From the NCBI GenBank assembly GCA_037157565.1, contig JAZHRO010000063.1, positions 158,460,501-158,524,500 on the forward strand: a stretch of 64,000 bases of DNA. The letters are read 5' to 3'. Of the stretch, positions 11,194-22,500 are shown in pieces; within the stretch, counting starts at the first letter, position 1, and each line of letters starts with the position of its first letter. Origin of the DNA: Thalassia testudinum (Eukaryota > Streptophyta > Magnoliopsida > Alismatales > Hydrocharitaceae). The notes under the pieces are model-generated. The model searched no databases, was not told the origin of the DNA, and saw only the letters and a program-made list of their open reading frames with translations. The position numbers were made by a program, and so were the translations under genes.

Positions 11194-13970
11194 TGTTAAG
11201 ACCGATACATCAAACGCTTTTTAAGACATCTGGGAGTTGATCCAAACGTCTGGTCAGACGTCTAGAATTAAATTTTTGTAGCATACGATTGCGAGTCTCC
11301 ACGCATGCGTGCGCAGACTGCACCCGCTGACTCACAGGCATCTTCTTTTCCTTTCTCTCTCTCCCCCCGATGCCTTCAAATATCCTCTCCCCCCTTCCCT
11401 CTCCCTCACCACCACTCCACCGTCTCCTCCTTCTTCTTCCAGTGTTAGCGTGAGAGTGAGAGAGCGAAGGCAGCAGCTGCTGCCGGGTGCATGTGGGGAG
11501 GAGGAGGTGCAGCGAGAGGGAGAAGAGGTAGAGCGCGTGAGGAAGAGAGAGCGAGCTCGTCGGAACAGCCCAAGGCCAGCCGACGGGCGCACAGTGGGAG
11601 TGTGGTGTTGGGGGAAGTTACCCCGGTGCTGCTGCAGCTCAGGCAGCAGGGGGACGAGTGCGGAGCGGCTGCACGCAGCGGGAAGAAGGCGAGAAGGTTC
11701 TGATTCTGGGAAATTTTCCCAGAATCAGACGTTTGGACCTACGTCCAGACGATGCAAGAGACGTCTGTAGTGAGATCTAGACGTTTGAAAGGTACATTAT
11801 TTCTTTTCTTCCTCCTTTTTGCGGATGCAGGCCAATTCGCCGAAGTTCTGAGACGTGTTGTGTTGAGGGGTGATACGTACGCGTGCAGGTTTCATTTCGG
11901 GAAGGTGCAAGGACACGCCCTTCCACATAGATCAAACATCTGGGCACAGCACCAGACGGTAGAGAGAGTCTCCAGATGTCCGGAGTGATAGTCGGACGTC
12001 TAGAGCTAGGTTCAGATGGTTCAGCGGGATCCTGGACATCTGAAGAACATCTCAGAGTAAGGTATGACCTGGGCCATCTTTTAAGACGTTTGGAAGGTGT
12101 TCCAGACGTCTGATTGGGGTTAGAGTTGTCGTTTTTGACCCATTTAGGGTCCGTTCGAAGTCCGATTTCCACGTTTAAAATTTCATTCTTCTCAGAATTA
12201 GTTCCTCTACTTGTTTAAAGTACTTGTATCCTGTTCTGAGTGGTTCCTTGTATTTGATCCTTATGTTAGGACCTCGTTCTGTTGCGGATCTGGGGTTGCA
12301 GAGGCACGTGAACCTACCGATCACGCCCCCATCACTCCCGATTTTGCGTGTAGAGTGGCTCCCCTTGGTTATTTACCCACATTAATGCAACTTTGAGATG
12401 AATAATAGATTCTAGGGTATGGCATGAATCCTAGGGTCTGAAAACTAGATTGAATGATAGATCCTGGGATATGGTATGAATCCTAGGACTTGAAAACTAG
12501 ATTGAATGATAGATCCTAGGGTATGGCATGAATCCTAGGACTGGAAAACTAGGTTGAATGATAGATCCTAGGGTGTAGCATGAATCCTAGGAACAGAAAC
12601 ACTGAAACGAATGTTGTGAATACATGAATTGCAGTCTTGGAAAAGTAGATAGAACAATGATAATTCCCTATAATTGGATAATAGCTGCTTGTATATAAAT
12701 GGATATTGACTGTTGGGAACACGGGCTATATGAGAATAAAACTGGAATGATGAAACCTAAAATGGCTTGGCTAGAGAAATATGAGCATGAACCCTACGGG
12801 GAATTAGGAGTAGAGCTTCTGAAAGGTAAATGGAATGGAATTGGGGAAGTGAGATGGCCCTTGAGTATGGAGTACCAAGGAGAGCGACTGTCCCCATGTT
12901 TAGTGCAGAGCGGAGCTAGCTACCCCAGGGACCCGGGATTAGGTCTAGCCACTTTGTATTGACTTTTGGCCCTCGCGTACACAGTACCGGGGAGAGCTAC
13001 TAGTATAGGGAGAGTGCTAGCCACCCCACGGGCCCTGGGGTTCTACTAGCCGTCCTACATCGACTTGTTAGGCCCACTGGGCAAACCAGGGTAGTCAGGT
13101 GAGGGTGCGCGGACTGTGGAGGGGCAAGACCCCTGTTTGGTTACTGTGTAGGGGCTAAACCCCTGTTATTGAGAGGGCTCTGCCCTATATTGGTTCTGTG
13201 CTGTGCTTTTGGCGCACCCATTAACGGAAATGACTGACCTCGTGCTAGTGCGGGGTAGCTACCCGTGCGTTTATCGTGCGAGCTGTAGTCACTGTTACGT
13301 CTGTCAATGACCTTGGGGTGGTTGACTAAGGGTAGGACCACCACGGGGGACTCTCTCGGCCAGGAGAGCACCACGTGCTACTTCTACTTTTCGAGAAAGA
13401 CTGCAATCAAGATCGTTCCCACAAGGAACATTCGAGATTAAGAGAAAGATCTGAGAAATAATTCAAGAATGAGTAAATAGAGAAATAAAGAAAGAAATTA
13501 AAAATAACAGCTACTTGTCCACCTTTACTATTTTTTTTAGCTAGTTGGTTGCCATTCTACTCAGCGTTTCACTGATGTGTCACCTTTGTCACCTTTACAA
13601 GACCAGGGGTTGAGCAGCCAGAACCTGCGGCTGCAGAGGGTGCTGGGCCTAGTAGAGCCCAGTAGTTCTACTTGTGTTGTACTTGCTGTTCCAATTTCTA
13701 TTGTAGTGAGTATATCCTGTTACAATTTTACTCTTCTATTGTAAGCATCATATTTCTGTACCTGTTTAATTCTTTACTGTTGTGGTGGTATGTATTGTAG
13801 TAGCTCTTTTATTTACTGCTGTACTTTTGTTACTGTTAATTACTTGCATAGTGAATGTGGTCTATTTTGCTATTTTTTGGTTACTTTCTCATTGGATGAC
13901 TGGGTCTTGGGATCAGTCGAGTCGGTCCGATTCTCGTGTCCTGTAGGGATTCGGGAACCGGGTCGTAACA
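11194..13970 (+). mobile_element. Solo LTR of family A (chromovirus), copy A1; TSD CTGAT
   Basis: Starts TGTTAAGACCG and ends GGGTCGTAACA, flanked by CTGAT at 11189-11193 and 13971-13975. It is collinear with the LTRs of the chromovirus at 30366-40743 (opposite orientation) and with the solo LTR at 40783. The most diverged of the four copies, it shows many GACGTC to GACATC or GATGTC changes, as expected from deamination of methylated CpG. It contains the 52-bp minisatellite at 12401-12606. Its ORFs (for example 11309-11770) are low-complexity and not shared as proteins with the other copies. Confidence 0.92.
12401..12606. repeat. Minisatellite, four 52-bp units inside solo LTR A1
   Basis: Units start at 12401, 12453, 12505 and 12557. 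Each contains gatcctaggg (or variant), gcatgaatcctagg and aaaactag. Shorter or more diverged versions occupy the same place in the other family A LTRs, near 31735-31870, 39410-39550 and 41985-42130. Confidence 0.85.
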
Positions 13971-16750
13971 CTGATCTAAAAAGATGACAAGAAAATATGG
14001 TTAATTCTGTTGTTTTAACAGTACATCACAAATGAGAATTAACCATGGGTTACTCAAGGGTTAATTAAAGGCCAAATGAATTCAAAATAATAAAAATTGG
14101 GTTCACACTAACTAAAGCAGGGTTTCATGCATTTCGAGGACTAAAATAAGATTGAAAACCCTAATTGTTAGCCCCAGTTAAATTGAAAAGGTTCTGATTA
14201 GGATAAAATCAATCCAAACCTCCTAAATTTTATTGAAAAATATTATAGGAGGTTTGGTACCTTCACTTTGATCATCTAAACCCATTTTGACCTAGGATAG
14301 AGATTCAGATGGAATTTACCCTCATTTGGGCTCCTATGCAATTTACCCAGTCAAACGTAGTCAAAACTCAAATACAAGTTCATCATTAGATTTCTCGGGT
14401 CCAAATAAATTTAACACCGAAATTTAGGCCTAATCAAAGTCCATCTTGACCTAGTTTGTATTTTGGCCCCTAAAATCTCTATCATTCACATTTAGATCCC
14501 TAGGTTTTAAGTTTATTACAAATAAGTCCCTAACTTCTTCGTATTCTTCGTAGAAATGCCCTCACTACCTGCACAGTGGTGAACCCAAAGCCGCCGCCTT
14601 TAACTGATGATATCTCCTTCCAATCAAAATCAAATCCCTCCAAATTTAGAGGGATTAGTGATCATACTATGGGGAATAGTTTGAACATGATCTTGGACCT
14701 TAATTTGGAGTGAGAAGCCCTAGCGAATTCAGAGAAAATGTGGGAGTTTCCTATTTCGAAATCCTAGTCCTACACCCAAATTCTTCCAAATAGAGCTCGA
14801 ATTTGAGCTCTTTATAAGCTCTATGAAGTTCCAACGTGTTTCCCAGTCATGAATTAGCCGGAAAACTCACTTCTTTCTCAACTTCAACCACCTCCTCACA
14901 TACTCCAGTGAGCTCCCTCTGACCTCCTCCTCTATCCATGCTCACAACCAACTGACATTGCCAACCTATCCCTCTCTTCGTTGAGAACCTTGCCAGCCAA
15001 AGTAAGGTCGCCTCCAACCTCTTCTTCCTCGCCATTGCCTCGCCGTCAACTTCTTCCCCATGTCTGGCTGGCCAACGTCGGGCATGGTCTCATTCCCTCT
15101 CACCCCAATAAGTCTCCTACTCTCCTATTATCCTTCTCTAGATTCTTTCTCCACCCAGAAGAATCCCACATAAAGGAGTGGAATTTCAGTCCTACATCGG
15201 GGACTCAGAAGCTCGCGAAGGCGAATAAAAGGAATCTCACCCAATATCCTGTCGCCCAGTACATGAGGGGTGATGATGATGAGGCGTCGGTTCGTGACCG
15301 GTTTGTGTTATATCGTTGTAGTAAAGCCGGTTGTCACCAACGTTTCATATAAAATTTTTTTATTACTCGGAAAACTGAAAGAGTTCCCGAGGTCGAACTC
15401 AGGGAGCAAGTTGTATTCTAGAGATATACAAGTTCTATTACAAAAATAAAGAGAGAGAGAGAGAGATGAAAAATTGGCTTCTTCTTCTTTTCTTCTTTCT
15501 TCCTCTTTGTCTTTGGTTCTTCCTGTTCTTCTTCTTCTTCTTCTTCTTCTTCTTCTGCTTTCTTCAGATTTTCCCCTCGTGCTCTTCTTCTTGTTTCCTT
15601 TCTTTCTTTTTCGTCAGATCATCTTCTTCTTTTCTTGCTTCTTGCTTCTCTTCATTCCTTCTTCTTCTTTGGCTGCTGACCTTCCGTCGTCTGCCCCGGT
15701 GCTGAGACGACTTAACAATGCCTTCGCTACAGTGCAGCAGCTCCTTCTTCTTCAGCGGGTCTGCTTCTTCTTCTTTGGCCTGCACACTTCAGAGTTTGTT
15801 CGTCAAGACAAAAACCTACTCTACCCCCCTCCCCCGCGTATCTCTCTCTCTGAAATCACTCCTCGGAAGCTCTCCCAGAGCGCTATCGGGTAATCGGGTT
15901 CGGGTCAGGCCCGGGTCCAGGCCCACCGGCGTGCGTGGTGGGCGAGGAGTGCAGGTCAGTCTAATCGGGTCGGGCCAGGTCCGCGGAGCGTGGTCACGGA
16001 CGAGGCCGAGTCGGGTCGGGTCGGGTGAGAGGGACCTCACCCTGTGGTAACTGAGGCAACCAGCGTATGGCAGTTTTTCAATTTATGTGTCCGCGCGCCT
16101 TTGAGAGATTCCGAGGTGGGACTAAATGTCCCACCCCAATTCTCTTACGCCTGCAGCAGGGATGGTGCTCCCAATTGCATCGGCTGTTGAGGCGTACAGC
16201 TCCAATCGAGGGCCAGGGTGTGTGCGTGAGACTCTTCCGCGCTGGCCGTGGCTATTCAATCTGGGACATCTCGGCTTGGAGCAACCTCGAGCAGGCTTCG
16301 AGCTTCCTCGCCAATGGCGGCCAAGGCCTGGAACCTGAAACCAATGGCACGGCCTCTCGGCCAAATCAGACAGGCGGGGGACCTTCGCCGTGGCACGGCG
16401 AAGGTGGTCAGGGGGTCTGCAGGGGGCGAGATGGAGCTGTTAGGTCGTCCTAGGTCAGACTGTGAGCGAGGGAGTGGGTGTGTTCGGTGGGTCTGCAGAG
16501 GGTGTTTGGTGGGAAGTGGAGGAGCGGAAGAGGATCAGGGTGAGGAGGCGGAAGTTCTGCGGTGGTCGGCGAGCCGTGTGGGTCGCTGAGGTGATGGGAG
16601 CGGCTCGCCGGAGGGTGGTCGGAGGCGGAGAGGATGAGGGTGAACAGGGTCGGTAGAGGGCTTAATTGACTAAATCGAAAGCGGGGAAAGAAAGAGGAGG
16701 AGAAGGGGAGTAAGTCTAACTTAACTGCAGGGACGAAGGGGGAGGAACAG

Positions 16751-16775
16751 GGCGACAGTCGTATCGACTGTCGCC
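16751..16775. repeat. LTR hairpin 2, 11-bp perfect arms, in the transcribed part
   Basis: ggcgacagtcg, loop tat, cgactgtcgcc. Identical at 27613-27637 and 60233-60257 although the surrounding sequence of the solo LTR has diverged. It lies downstream of the LTR TATA box, so it would be part of the transcript. Confidence 0.8.
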
Positions 16776-17020
16776 GGAGAAGATGATGCTCAGGGAGAGG
16801 GGCGGCGGCGAGCAGAAGGCTGGAGAGGCGCCAGCTGGGTGCGGCGTGGCGCGGGAAGAGCAGGGGAGGAGGTCTCTGCTGCTGGTAGTGCGGCAGAGCG
16901 AAGAGGTGGAGGGAGAGGAAGTCGCCGGAGCTGGTGAGCGTCTGCCGGAGAAAGAAGAGAAGAAAGCTGGGGGTTTTCTCCGTCAGGTCCAGGCTGCCTT
17001 GGTCGGTGGAGCGGCGGGGG

Positions 17021-17030
17021 GTATTTATAG
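17021..17030 (-). promoter_or_regulatory. LTR TATA box
   Basis: Minus-strand CTATAAATAC. The same box is at 27883-27892 in the 5' LTR, where it would drive the element, and at 60501-60510 in the related solo LTR. Confidence 0.7.
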
Positions 17031-17100
17031 GGTTGAAGCAGGGAGGAAGGCGGAGGGAGACGACGTGTCTCCCTCGCCGGAGCATGGTCGGAATTCGAAC

Positions 17101-17134
17101 CCATACCGTCCGTGCGTTCGCACGGCCGGTATGG
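17101..17134. repeat. LTR hairpin 1, 16-bp arms, upstream of the TATA box
   Basis: ccataccgtccgtgcg, two bases tt, then cgcacggccggtatgg. The arms pair with one mismatch. Exact copies are at 27963-27996 (5' LTR) and about 60582-60615 (solo LTR), each roughly 70-80 bp upstream of the TATA box in the direction of transcription. Confidence 0.8.
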
Positions 17135-17955
17135 GGGGCTGCAAGGACCATGGGGGTGCTCCTGCGACGGCTGACGACGCAGGGCACCCTCCGGTACACA
17201 TGCCAGGTCCTCCACCTTACCCTGCGCGGCGCCATGCTCCGCGCAAGGTCGCCGGAGCATGGTGCTGGCAGGGTTTTGCAGGAGGGACCTGTTTGCAAAG
17301 AACGAAGGAGAGTTAGGGGCCTAAATGCGAGGGTTCAAAAGTTGAGGGCCAAAGAGTAAATATATGAGGACCAAAGTGTAAAGTCGGTCAAGGAGGTTTC
17401 TTCTTAGGCTCAAGTTTTTATACATGACTAATTAGGACCTAAGGAATCTGATGGTGAATTTTATTTTCATATTAAACCTTGTTTGACCGGTCAATTTGCG
17501 CAAAAACCCAAATTAAGTTATTAATTGGGCATGGTTCTCAATGTAGGTCAAAATGGGTTCTAAAGGCCAAATTGAAGGTTCTAAACCCTAGAGATTATTT
17601 TTCTATGAATTTTAGAGGGTTTATTCTATTTTTACTTTGCCTCGAACCTTGTGAATTGAAGTGGGTTGTTTTAGGGTTACAGATTATCATTTGGTTCCTT
17701 GAAAGTGCTGTAGCCCTTGCTAGATCATCTCGTCCCACTTTTATTCTTATTAAGCTGTTCTGACCTGTGTTCGGGCCCTGAATTACCCTGTATGCAGATT
17801 ATACTGGTAAAATTGCACTTTTACCCCTTATGACTGGTTTTCTTCTCAAACTCAGAATTCTCTGAGTTAAGCCTTTCCTTGAGATATGTAGGAGCTTTTA
17901 TCCTTTGTATTGGGTCAAAATGAGCTAGTTATGGCTCATGATGAGGTTCTCATCA

Positions 17956-17984
17956 TACCCCCATGCCTAGCTTTTGCTAGTCCC
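17956..17984 (-). other. Polypurine tract adjoining the 3' LTR
   Basis: On the minus strand the sequence reads agctaggcatgggggta and then the LTR begins (TGATGAG). Its position immediately before the 3' LTR is where plus-strand priming occurs in LTR retrotransposons. Confidence 0.65.
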
Positions 17985-18399
17985 TTAGCAAAAAAAACTT
18001 AAGGTTTCAACCCTTGTTCTAGACCATGAAGTTTTCAATGGTTTTAGATAAGTGCCTTTTTATTTGAGCATAGATTAGGTTAGAATGCTGACCATAGGCC
18101 TAAAAGATACTCTAGTACCAATCAAGATCCAAATCTGTCTAGCCTTAGCCTCAGTCTTTTAGCAAAGGTTTTTAAGGCCCGCAAGAACTAACCTAAGGTT
18201 TATTGGACTTCGTGGTTAAAGCACCCGTGCTTGAAATGATTTTAGCCCTGGCCCAGTTCGCAGTGCGTTTTGTAAGAGAGAGATAGAAAGTTTTTTCTGT
18301 TTGGAGAGTTTTCTCTCTCTTTTTCTTTTTAGTTCTAGTCTAGGGTTGGCTTTTCAACACGGTCTGTATCAGATTCCTTGCTCCCATCATCAATCCTCA

Positions 18400-18560
18400 A
18401 GGGTTCCTGGCGATCGATGCTTCGAGATAGCACCGCCCATGGCAACCCCCGGAACCCTGGCTATTGAGATTTCGAGATAATCCCATCCATGGTATTCCGT
18501 GGCCGAATCCAGACCCTGGCAATTGACACTTCGAGATAATGCCATCCATGGAATCTGAAC
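18400..18560. repeat. Three ~60-bp tandem repeats in the Athila 3' noncoding region
   Basis: Each unit has a (c/a)ccctggc...attga block, then ttcgagataatcccatccatgg or a variant. Related words start near 18408, 18464 and 18522. They carry no ORF of note. Confidence 0.65.
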
Positions 18561-19236
18561 CAGCAGAGTGCTTACATGCCCCCCGTAGGATATGTAAATA
18601 TCCTAAGAGACAAGCACCGAGGAGATGATATTTTGTTACGCATCTTCGAGGGGATTTTCCGCCTCTCTGCGCTGGGAACTCGTCCAAATCAACTTGTGTT
18701 GATCGGCCATTCCTATTCTAGGTGTTCTTTTCAGATTTTTGCGACGCTTCTGCGTGATTCTGATTTTTACGCTTACTGAACCAGGCTGTGTGTGAGATTA
18801 GGGTGCTTAGGTTACTGAGTCCCGTAAACCAAAAATTAGTTAACGAGGCCGAATACTCCCTAAGCCTTAGACCTAATACTTCAGCTTTTCATTTTCCTCA
18901 ACCTCTTGAGGAGTGTCCAGATCTTAATGAGTACTAAGAGTCTATTCAAGAATGCCTAAGGTTTGCATTCTTACTAATCTTATTGTGCACTTTTCAGTTA
19001 TTTTCTTGAATGAGGTCTAGAACTTAGGTTAATTCCTTAGTTCCTTACTAATGACTATCAACTTTTCTTATAATTTTGTGCTCCTTTTTCATTTTGTTTC
19101 TTCTCTCCTTCACAAAATTTTCCTTCTCCTCTTTTCCTCTTATTCTTTTTCGAAAATTTTTTAATTTTTATGGTATTTTTGGCATATGTGAATTTTTTTT
19201 GTTTGAAACCTTTTCTTACGAGTTTTTGCACTTTCA

Positions 19237-19273
19237 TACCCCCCCATGCCTAAGATTTGCAATGTCCTCATTG
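19237..19273 (-). other. Internal polypurine-type motif just after gag-pol
   Basis: Minus strand: caatgaggacattgcaaat, then cttaggcatgggggggta. It matches the LTR-adjacent motif at 17956-17984 and the plus-strand motif at 57877-57912 of the other Athila-like element. Athila elements commonly have a 'gaggacaatg...aagtttgggggtg' string after pol, so it is probably a conserved cis element. Confidence 0.6.
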
Positions 19274-19514
19274 TAACCTAGGGGGTCTTAGTTCATTCCT
19301 TAAGACAGAAATTTGGGTGAGTGGATGGGTCGGGTTGAATTTTTGCGGACGATTTCAAATTTCAGATGCGAACATCTGAGTTGGGGTCGGCTGTCTATAA
19401 GGGTGAACTTCGAGTGCTGAAAGGTGTCAGAACAAGTTTCAGGTTTTCAAAGAGAATGACGGGCTGCCTCCCGTTAAGCGCTGAGTTTTACGCCATCGGC
19501 TGGGCGCAATAAGC

Positions 19515-22500
19515 TCACGGGGAAAGGAGGATATGAGATGCCTCAGCCAAATCAGTAGAAGTTACATCAATGAACGGCTTGAGTCTTTGACCATTCACGA
19601 TGAAAGGTTCAGAATCGTGGCTGAGTGGACTGATTTCGATTGCTCCATTTCCAAAAACCTGTCGGACCAAATATGGTCCGACCCACTTAGATCTCAGTTT
19701 TCCTGGGAAGAGTTTGAGTCGGGCATCAAAGAGTAGGACCTTTTGACCAGGATGGAAGATCTTTCTTGAGATGTGTTTGTCGTGGAAGGCTTTAACCCGC
19801 TCCTTGTAGATTTGCGAGTTCTCGTACGCGTCTGTGCGTAATTCATCGATCTCGCTGATTTGGAGTTTTCTGTGGGTCCCAGCCTTGGAAAGATCTAGAT
19901 TACAGTTCCGTACTGCCCAATAGGCTTTATGCTCCAGTTCGACGGGAAGGTGGCATGCCTTTCCGTACACCAATCTAAAGGGAGACATGCCCAATTGGGT
20001 CTTGTGGGCGGTCCTATAGGCCCACAATGCTTCCGGAAGTCGGGACGACCAGTCCTTCCTGTCAGGTCGAACAGTGACCTGTAGGATTTTCTTGATCTCC
20101 CGATTCGACAGCTCAGCTAGACCATTAGTTTGGGGGTGGTAAGGAGTAGAGATTCGGTGAGACACCCCGTATTTGGTCATCAGTGACCTAAACTGAGCAT
20201 TTGTGAAATGGGTCCCCCCATCAGAGATTATTGCACGAGGAATCCCGAACCTTGAGAAAATGTGTTGATGAATGAATTTGAGAACGATTTTGTGATCACA
20301 GGTTCGGGTCGGTATGGCTTCGATCCATTTGGACACGTAGTCCACAGCCAACAGAATGTATTCGAAACCATCCGAAACAGGAAAGGGGCCCATAAAATCA
20401 ATCCCCCAAATATCAAAGATTTCGCATACTAGAATCGGTTGCATAGGCATCATGTTGCGATGGCTCATGTTGCCCAAAGTCTGGCAACGACTGCATGCCT
20501 TGCAATGACTGTATGCGTCTTTGAACAGTGTGGGCCAGTAAAAGCCGCACTGGAGGACTTTTGATGCGGTTTTATGCCCGGCAAAATGGCCACCGCATGC
20601 CTGGTCATGGCAGAAAGAGAGGATATTGTTGACTTCCCCTTCCGGGATACATCTCCGGATGATCTGATCGGCACCTGTGCGGAAGAGGTACGGGTCTTCC
20701 CAAATGTAATACTTGGCATCGGAGCGTAATTTGTCTTTCTTGGCCTTCGGCCAATCGGACGGGGTCTGATGAGATGCCAAGTAATTTACAATATTAGCAA
20801 ACCATGGAAGGCTAGTACCAATAGTCAGCAGGTGCTCATCGGGAAAATGCTCAGTGATGGGTCCGGAAGGGTCTATCATTTCAGAAGGAAGACGGGACAA
20901 GTGATCAGCTACCACGTTTTGTTTTCCCGCTTTATCGCGAATCTCGAGGTCAAATTCTTGCAACAGCAAGATCCATCGGATCAATCGAGGTTTCGCGTCC
21001 TTCTTTGCAAGGAGATGCCTCACAGCCGTGTGATCCGAGTATATGATGACATGGGAACCTAGAAGGTATGATCTGAATTTCTCTAGGGCAAATACTACAG
21101 CTAGCAGCTCTTTCTCAGTAACTGTATAGTTACGCTGAGCCTCATCGAGTGTTTTGCTGGCGTAGTAAATGACCACAGGTTTCTTGTCATTCTTCTGCCC
21201 CAAAACCGCTCCTACAGCGAAGTCGGATGCATCACACATGATCTCAAAGGGTTGAGACCAATCAGGGGACTGTAGGATCGGGGCTTGGGTGACTCGGTCA
21301 CGCAGGATTTCAAATGCTTGAGTGCATTCCTTGGAGATTTCGAAGGGAACATCCTTGGAGAGAAGAGTGGTCAGGGGGCGTGCGATTTTTGAAAAATCAG
21401 GGATAAATCGTCGATAAAAACCGACATGCCCTAAAAAGGATCGGATGTCCCTGATCGAGCTAGGCATAGGAAGGCGAGAAATCAGATTAACCTTAGCTCG
21501 ATCCACTTGGATACCTTTCTCCGAAATTGAGTGTCCCAGGACAATTCCCTCAGGCACCATGAAATGGCTCTTTTCCCAGGAAAGAACCAAATTCACGTCG
21601 ATGCACCGCCTGAGTATCTGGACCAAGTGCTGGAGGCAATCGTCGAATGATGCTCCGAAAACTGAAAAGTCATCCATGAAGACTTCCAGATAATCACCTA
21701 CCATATCTGAGAATATGGCAAGCATGCATCGCTGAAAAGTAGCGGGTGCATTGCAAAGACCAAAAGGCATCCTTCGGAAAGCGTATGTTCCGAAGGGGCA
21801 GGTGAATGTGGTCTTTTCTTGGTCCTCAGGATGGATTGCCACCTGGTTATAACCGGAGTACCCGTCAAGAAAGCAGAAGAACCTATTTCCCGCTAGTTTT
21901 TCGAGAATTTGATCAATGAAGGGTAGTGGGAAATGATCCTTCTTCGTGGAGGAATTGAGTCGACGGTAATCTATACAGACTCTCCACGAGTTGGCTAATC
22001 GGGTAGGAATGATTTCTCCGGTCTCAGTCGTTATAGTGGTGAGTCCTGCCTTTTTAGGCACGACCTGAATCGGGCTCACCCAACGACTATCGGAGATCGG
22101 GTAGATGATCCCGGCATCTAACCACTTGATGATCTCCTTTTTCACGACCTCCTGCAGATTGGGGTTTAAGCGTCTCTGCATTTCACGAGAAGGTCGTGTG
22201 CCCTCTTCTGAATAGATATGATGAGTACAATAAGAGGGACTTATTCCAGTCAAATCATCGAGGGTCCATCCGATGGCTCTGCGATGTTGCTGGAGGACAA
22301 CAATCAGACGGGATTCCTGTTCAGGATTAAGGTTGGAATTGATGATCACAGGAAGGGTCTGATTAGAACCCAAAAAGATGTATTTCAAATGAGCAGGAAG
22401 GGGTTTCAGTTCGAGGATGGGGTTTTCAGCAGCAGCGGGTGGTTCAGTATAGATGTGAGGTTCAAGGGTGGGAGTTATTGGGTTGTTCACATCTGGATTT

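Larger units (their letters stand above)
15271..17955 (-). repeat. 3' LTR of the young Athila element
   Basis: 2685 bp with tgatga...tcatca ends. On the minus strand it has a U3 part (17955 to ~17000), the TATA box CTATAAATAC at 17021-17030, a CT-rich leader part and the U5 motif gagttcccgaggtcgaactc...gagcaag (plus strand, 15381-15410). The (TTC)n run at about 15522-15556 is one unit shorter than in the 5' LTR. Confidence 0.95.
17956..19514 (-). other. 3' noncoding region of the young Athila element
   Basis: About 1.56 kb between the end of gag-pol and the 3' LTR. The longest ORF is 96 codons, so there is no envelope-like gene. Landmarks: a polypurine-type motif next to the LTR (17956-17966), a second copy of the same motif at 19237-19273, and three ~60-bp repeats at 18400-18560. 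Confidence 0.8.

Noticed and set aside
12401..12606. CRISPR-like array
   Set aside because: The 52-bp units are contiguous without unique spacers and lie in a plant LTR; this is a minisatellite.
16450..17298. 282-codon minus-strand ORF and overlapping plus-strand ORFs (177, 141 and 128 codons), repeated at 27312-28160
   Set aside because: They lie inside LTRs, cross the TATA box and transcription start, are R/P/S-rich and exist twice only because the LTR is duplicated. The corresponding frames in the related solo LTR at 59-61 kb are broken.
17956..19514. Envelope-like ORF expected in some Athila elements
   Set aside because: The longest frame is 96 codons and no transmembrane pattern is visible.
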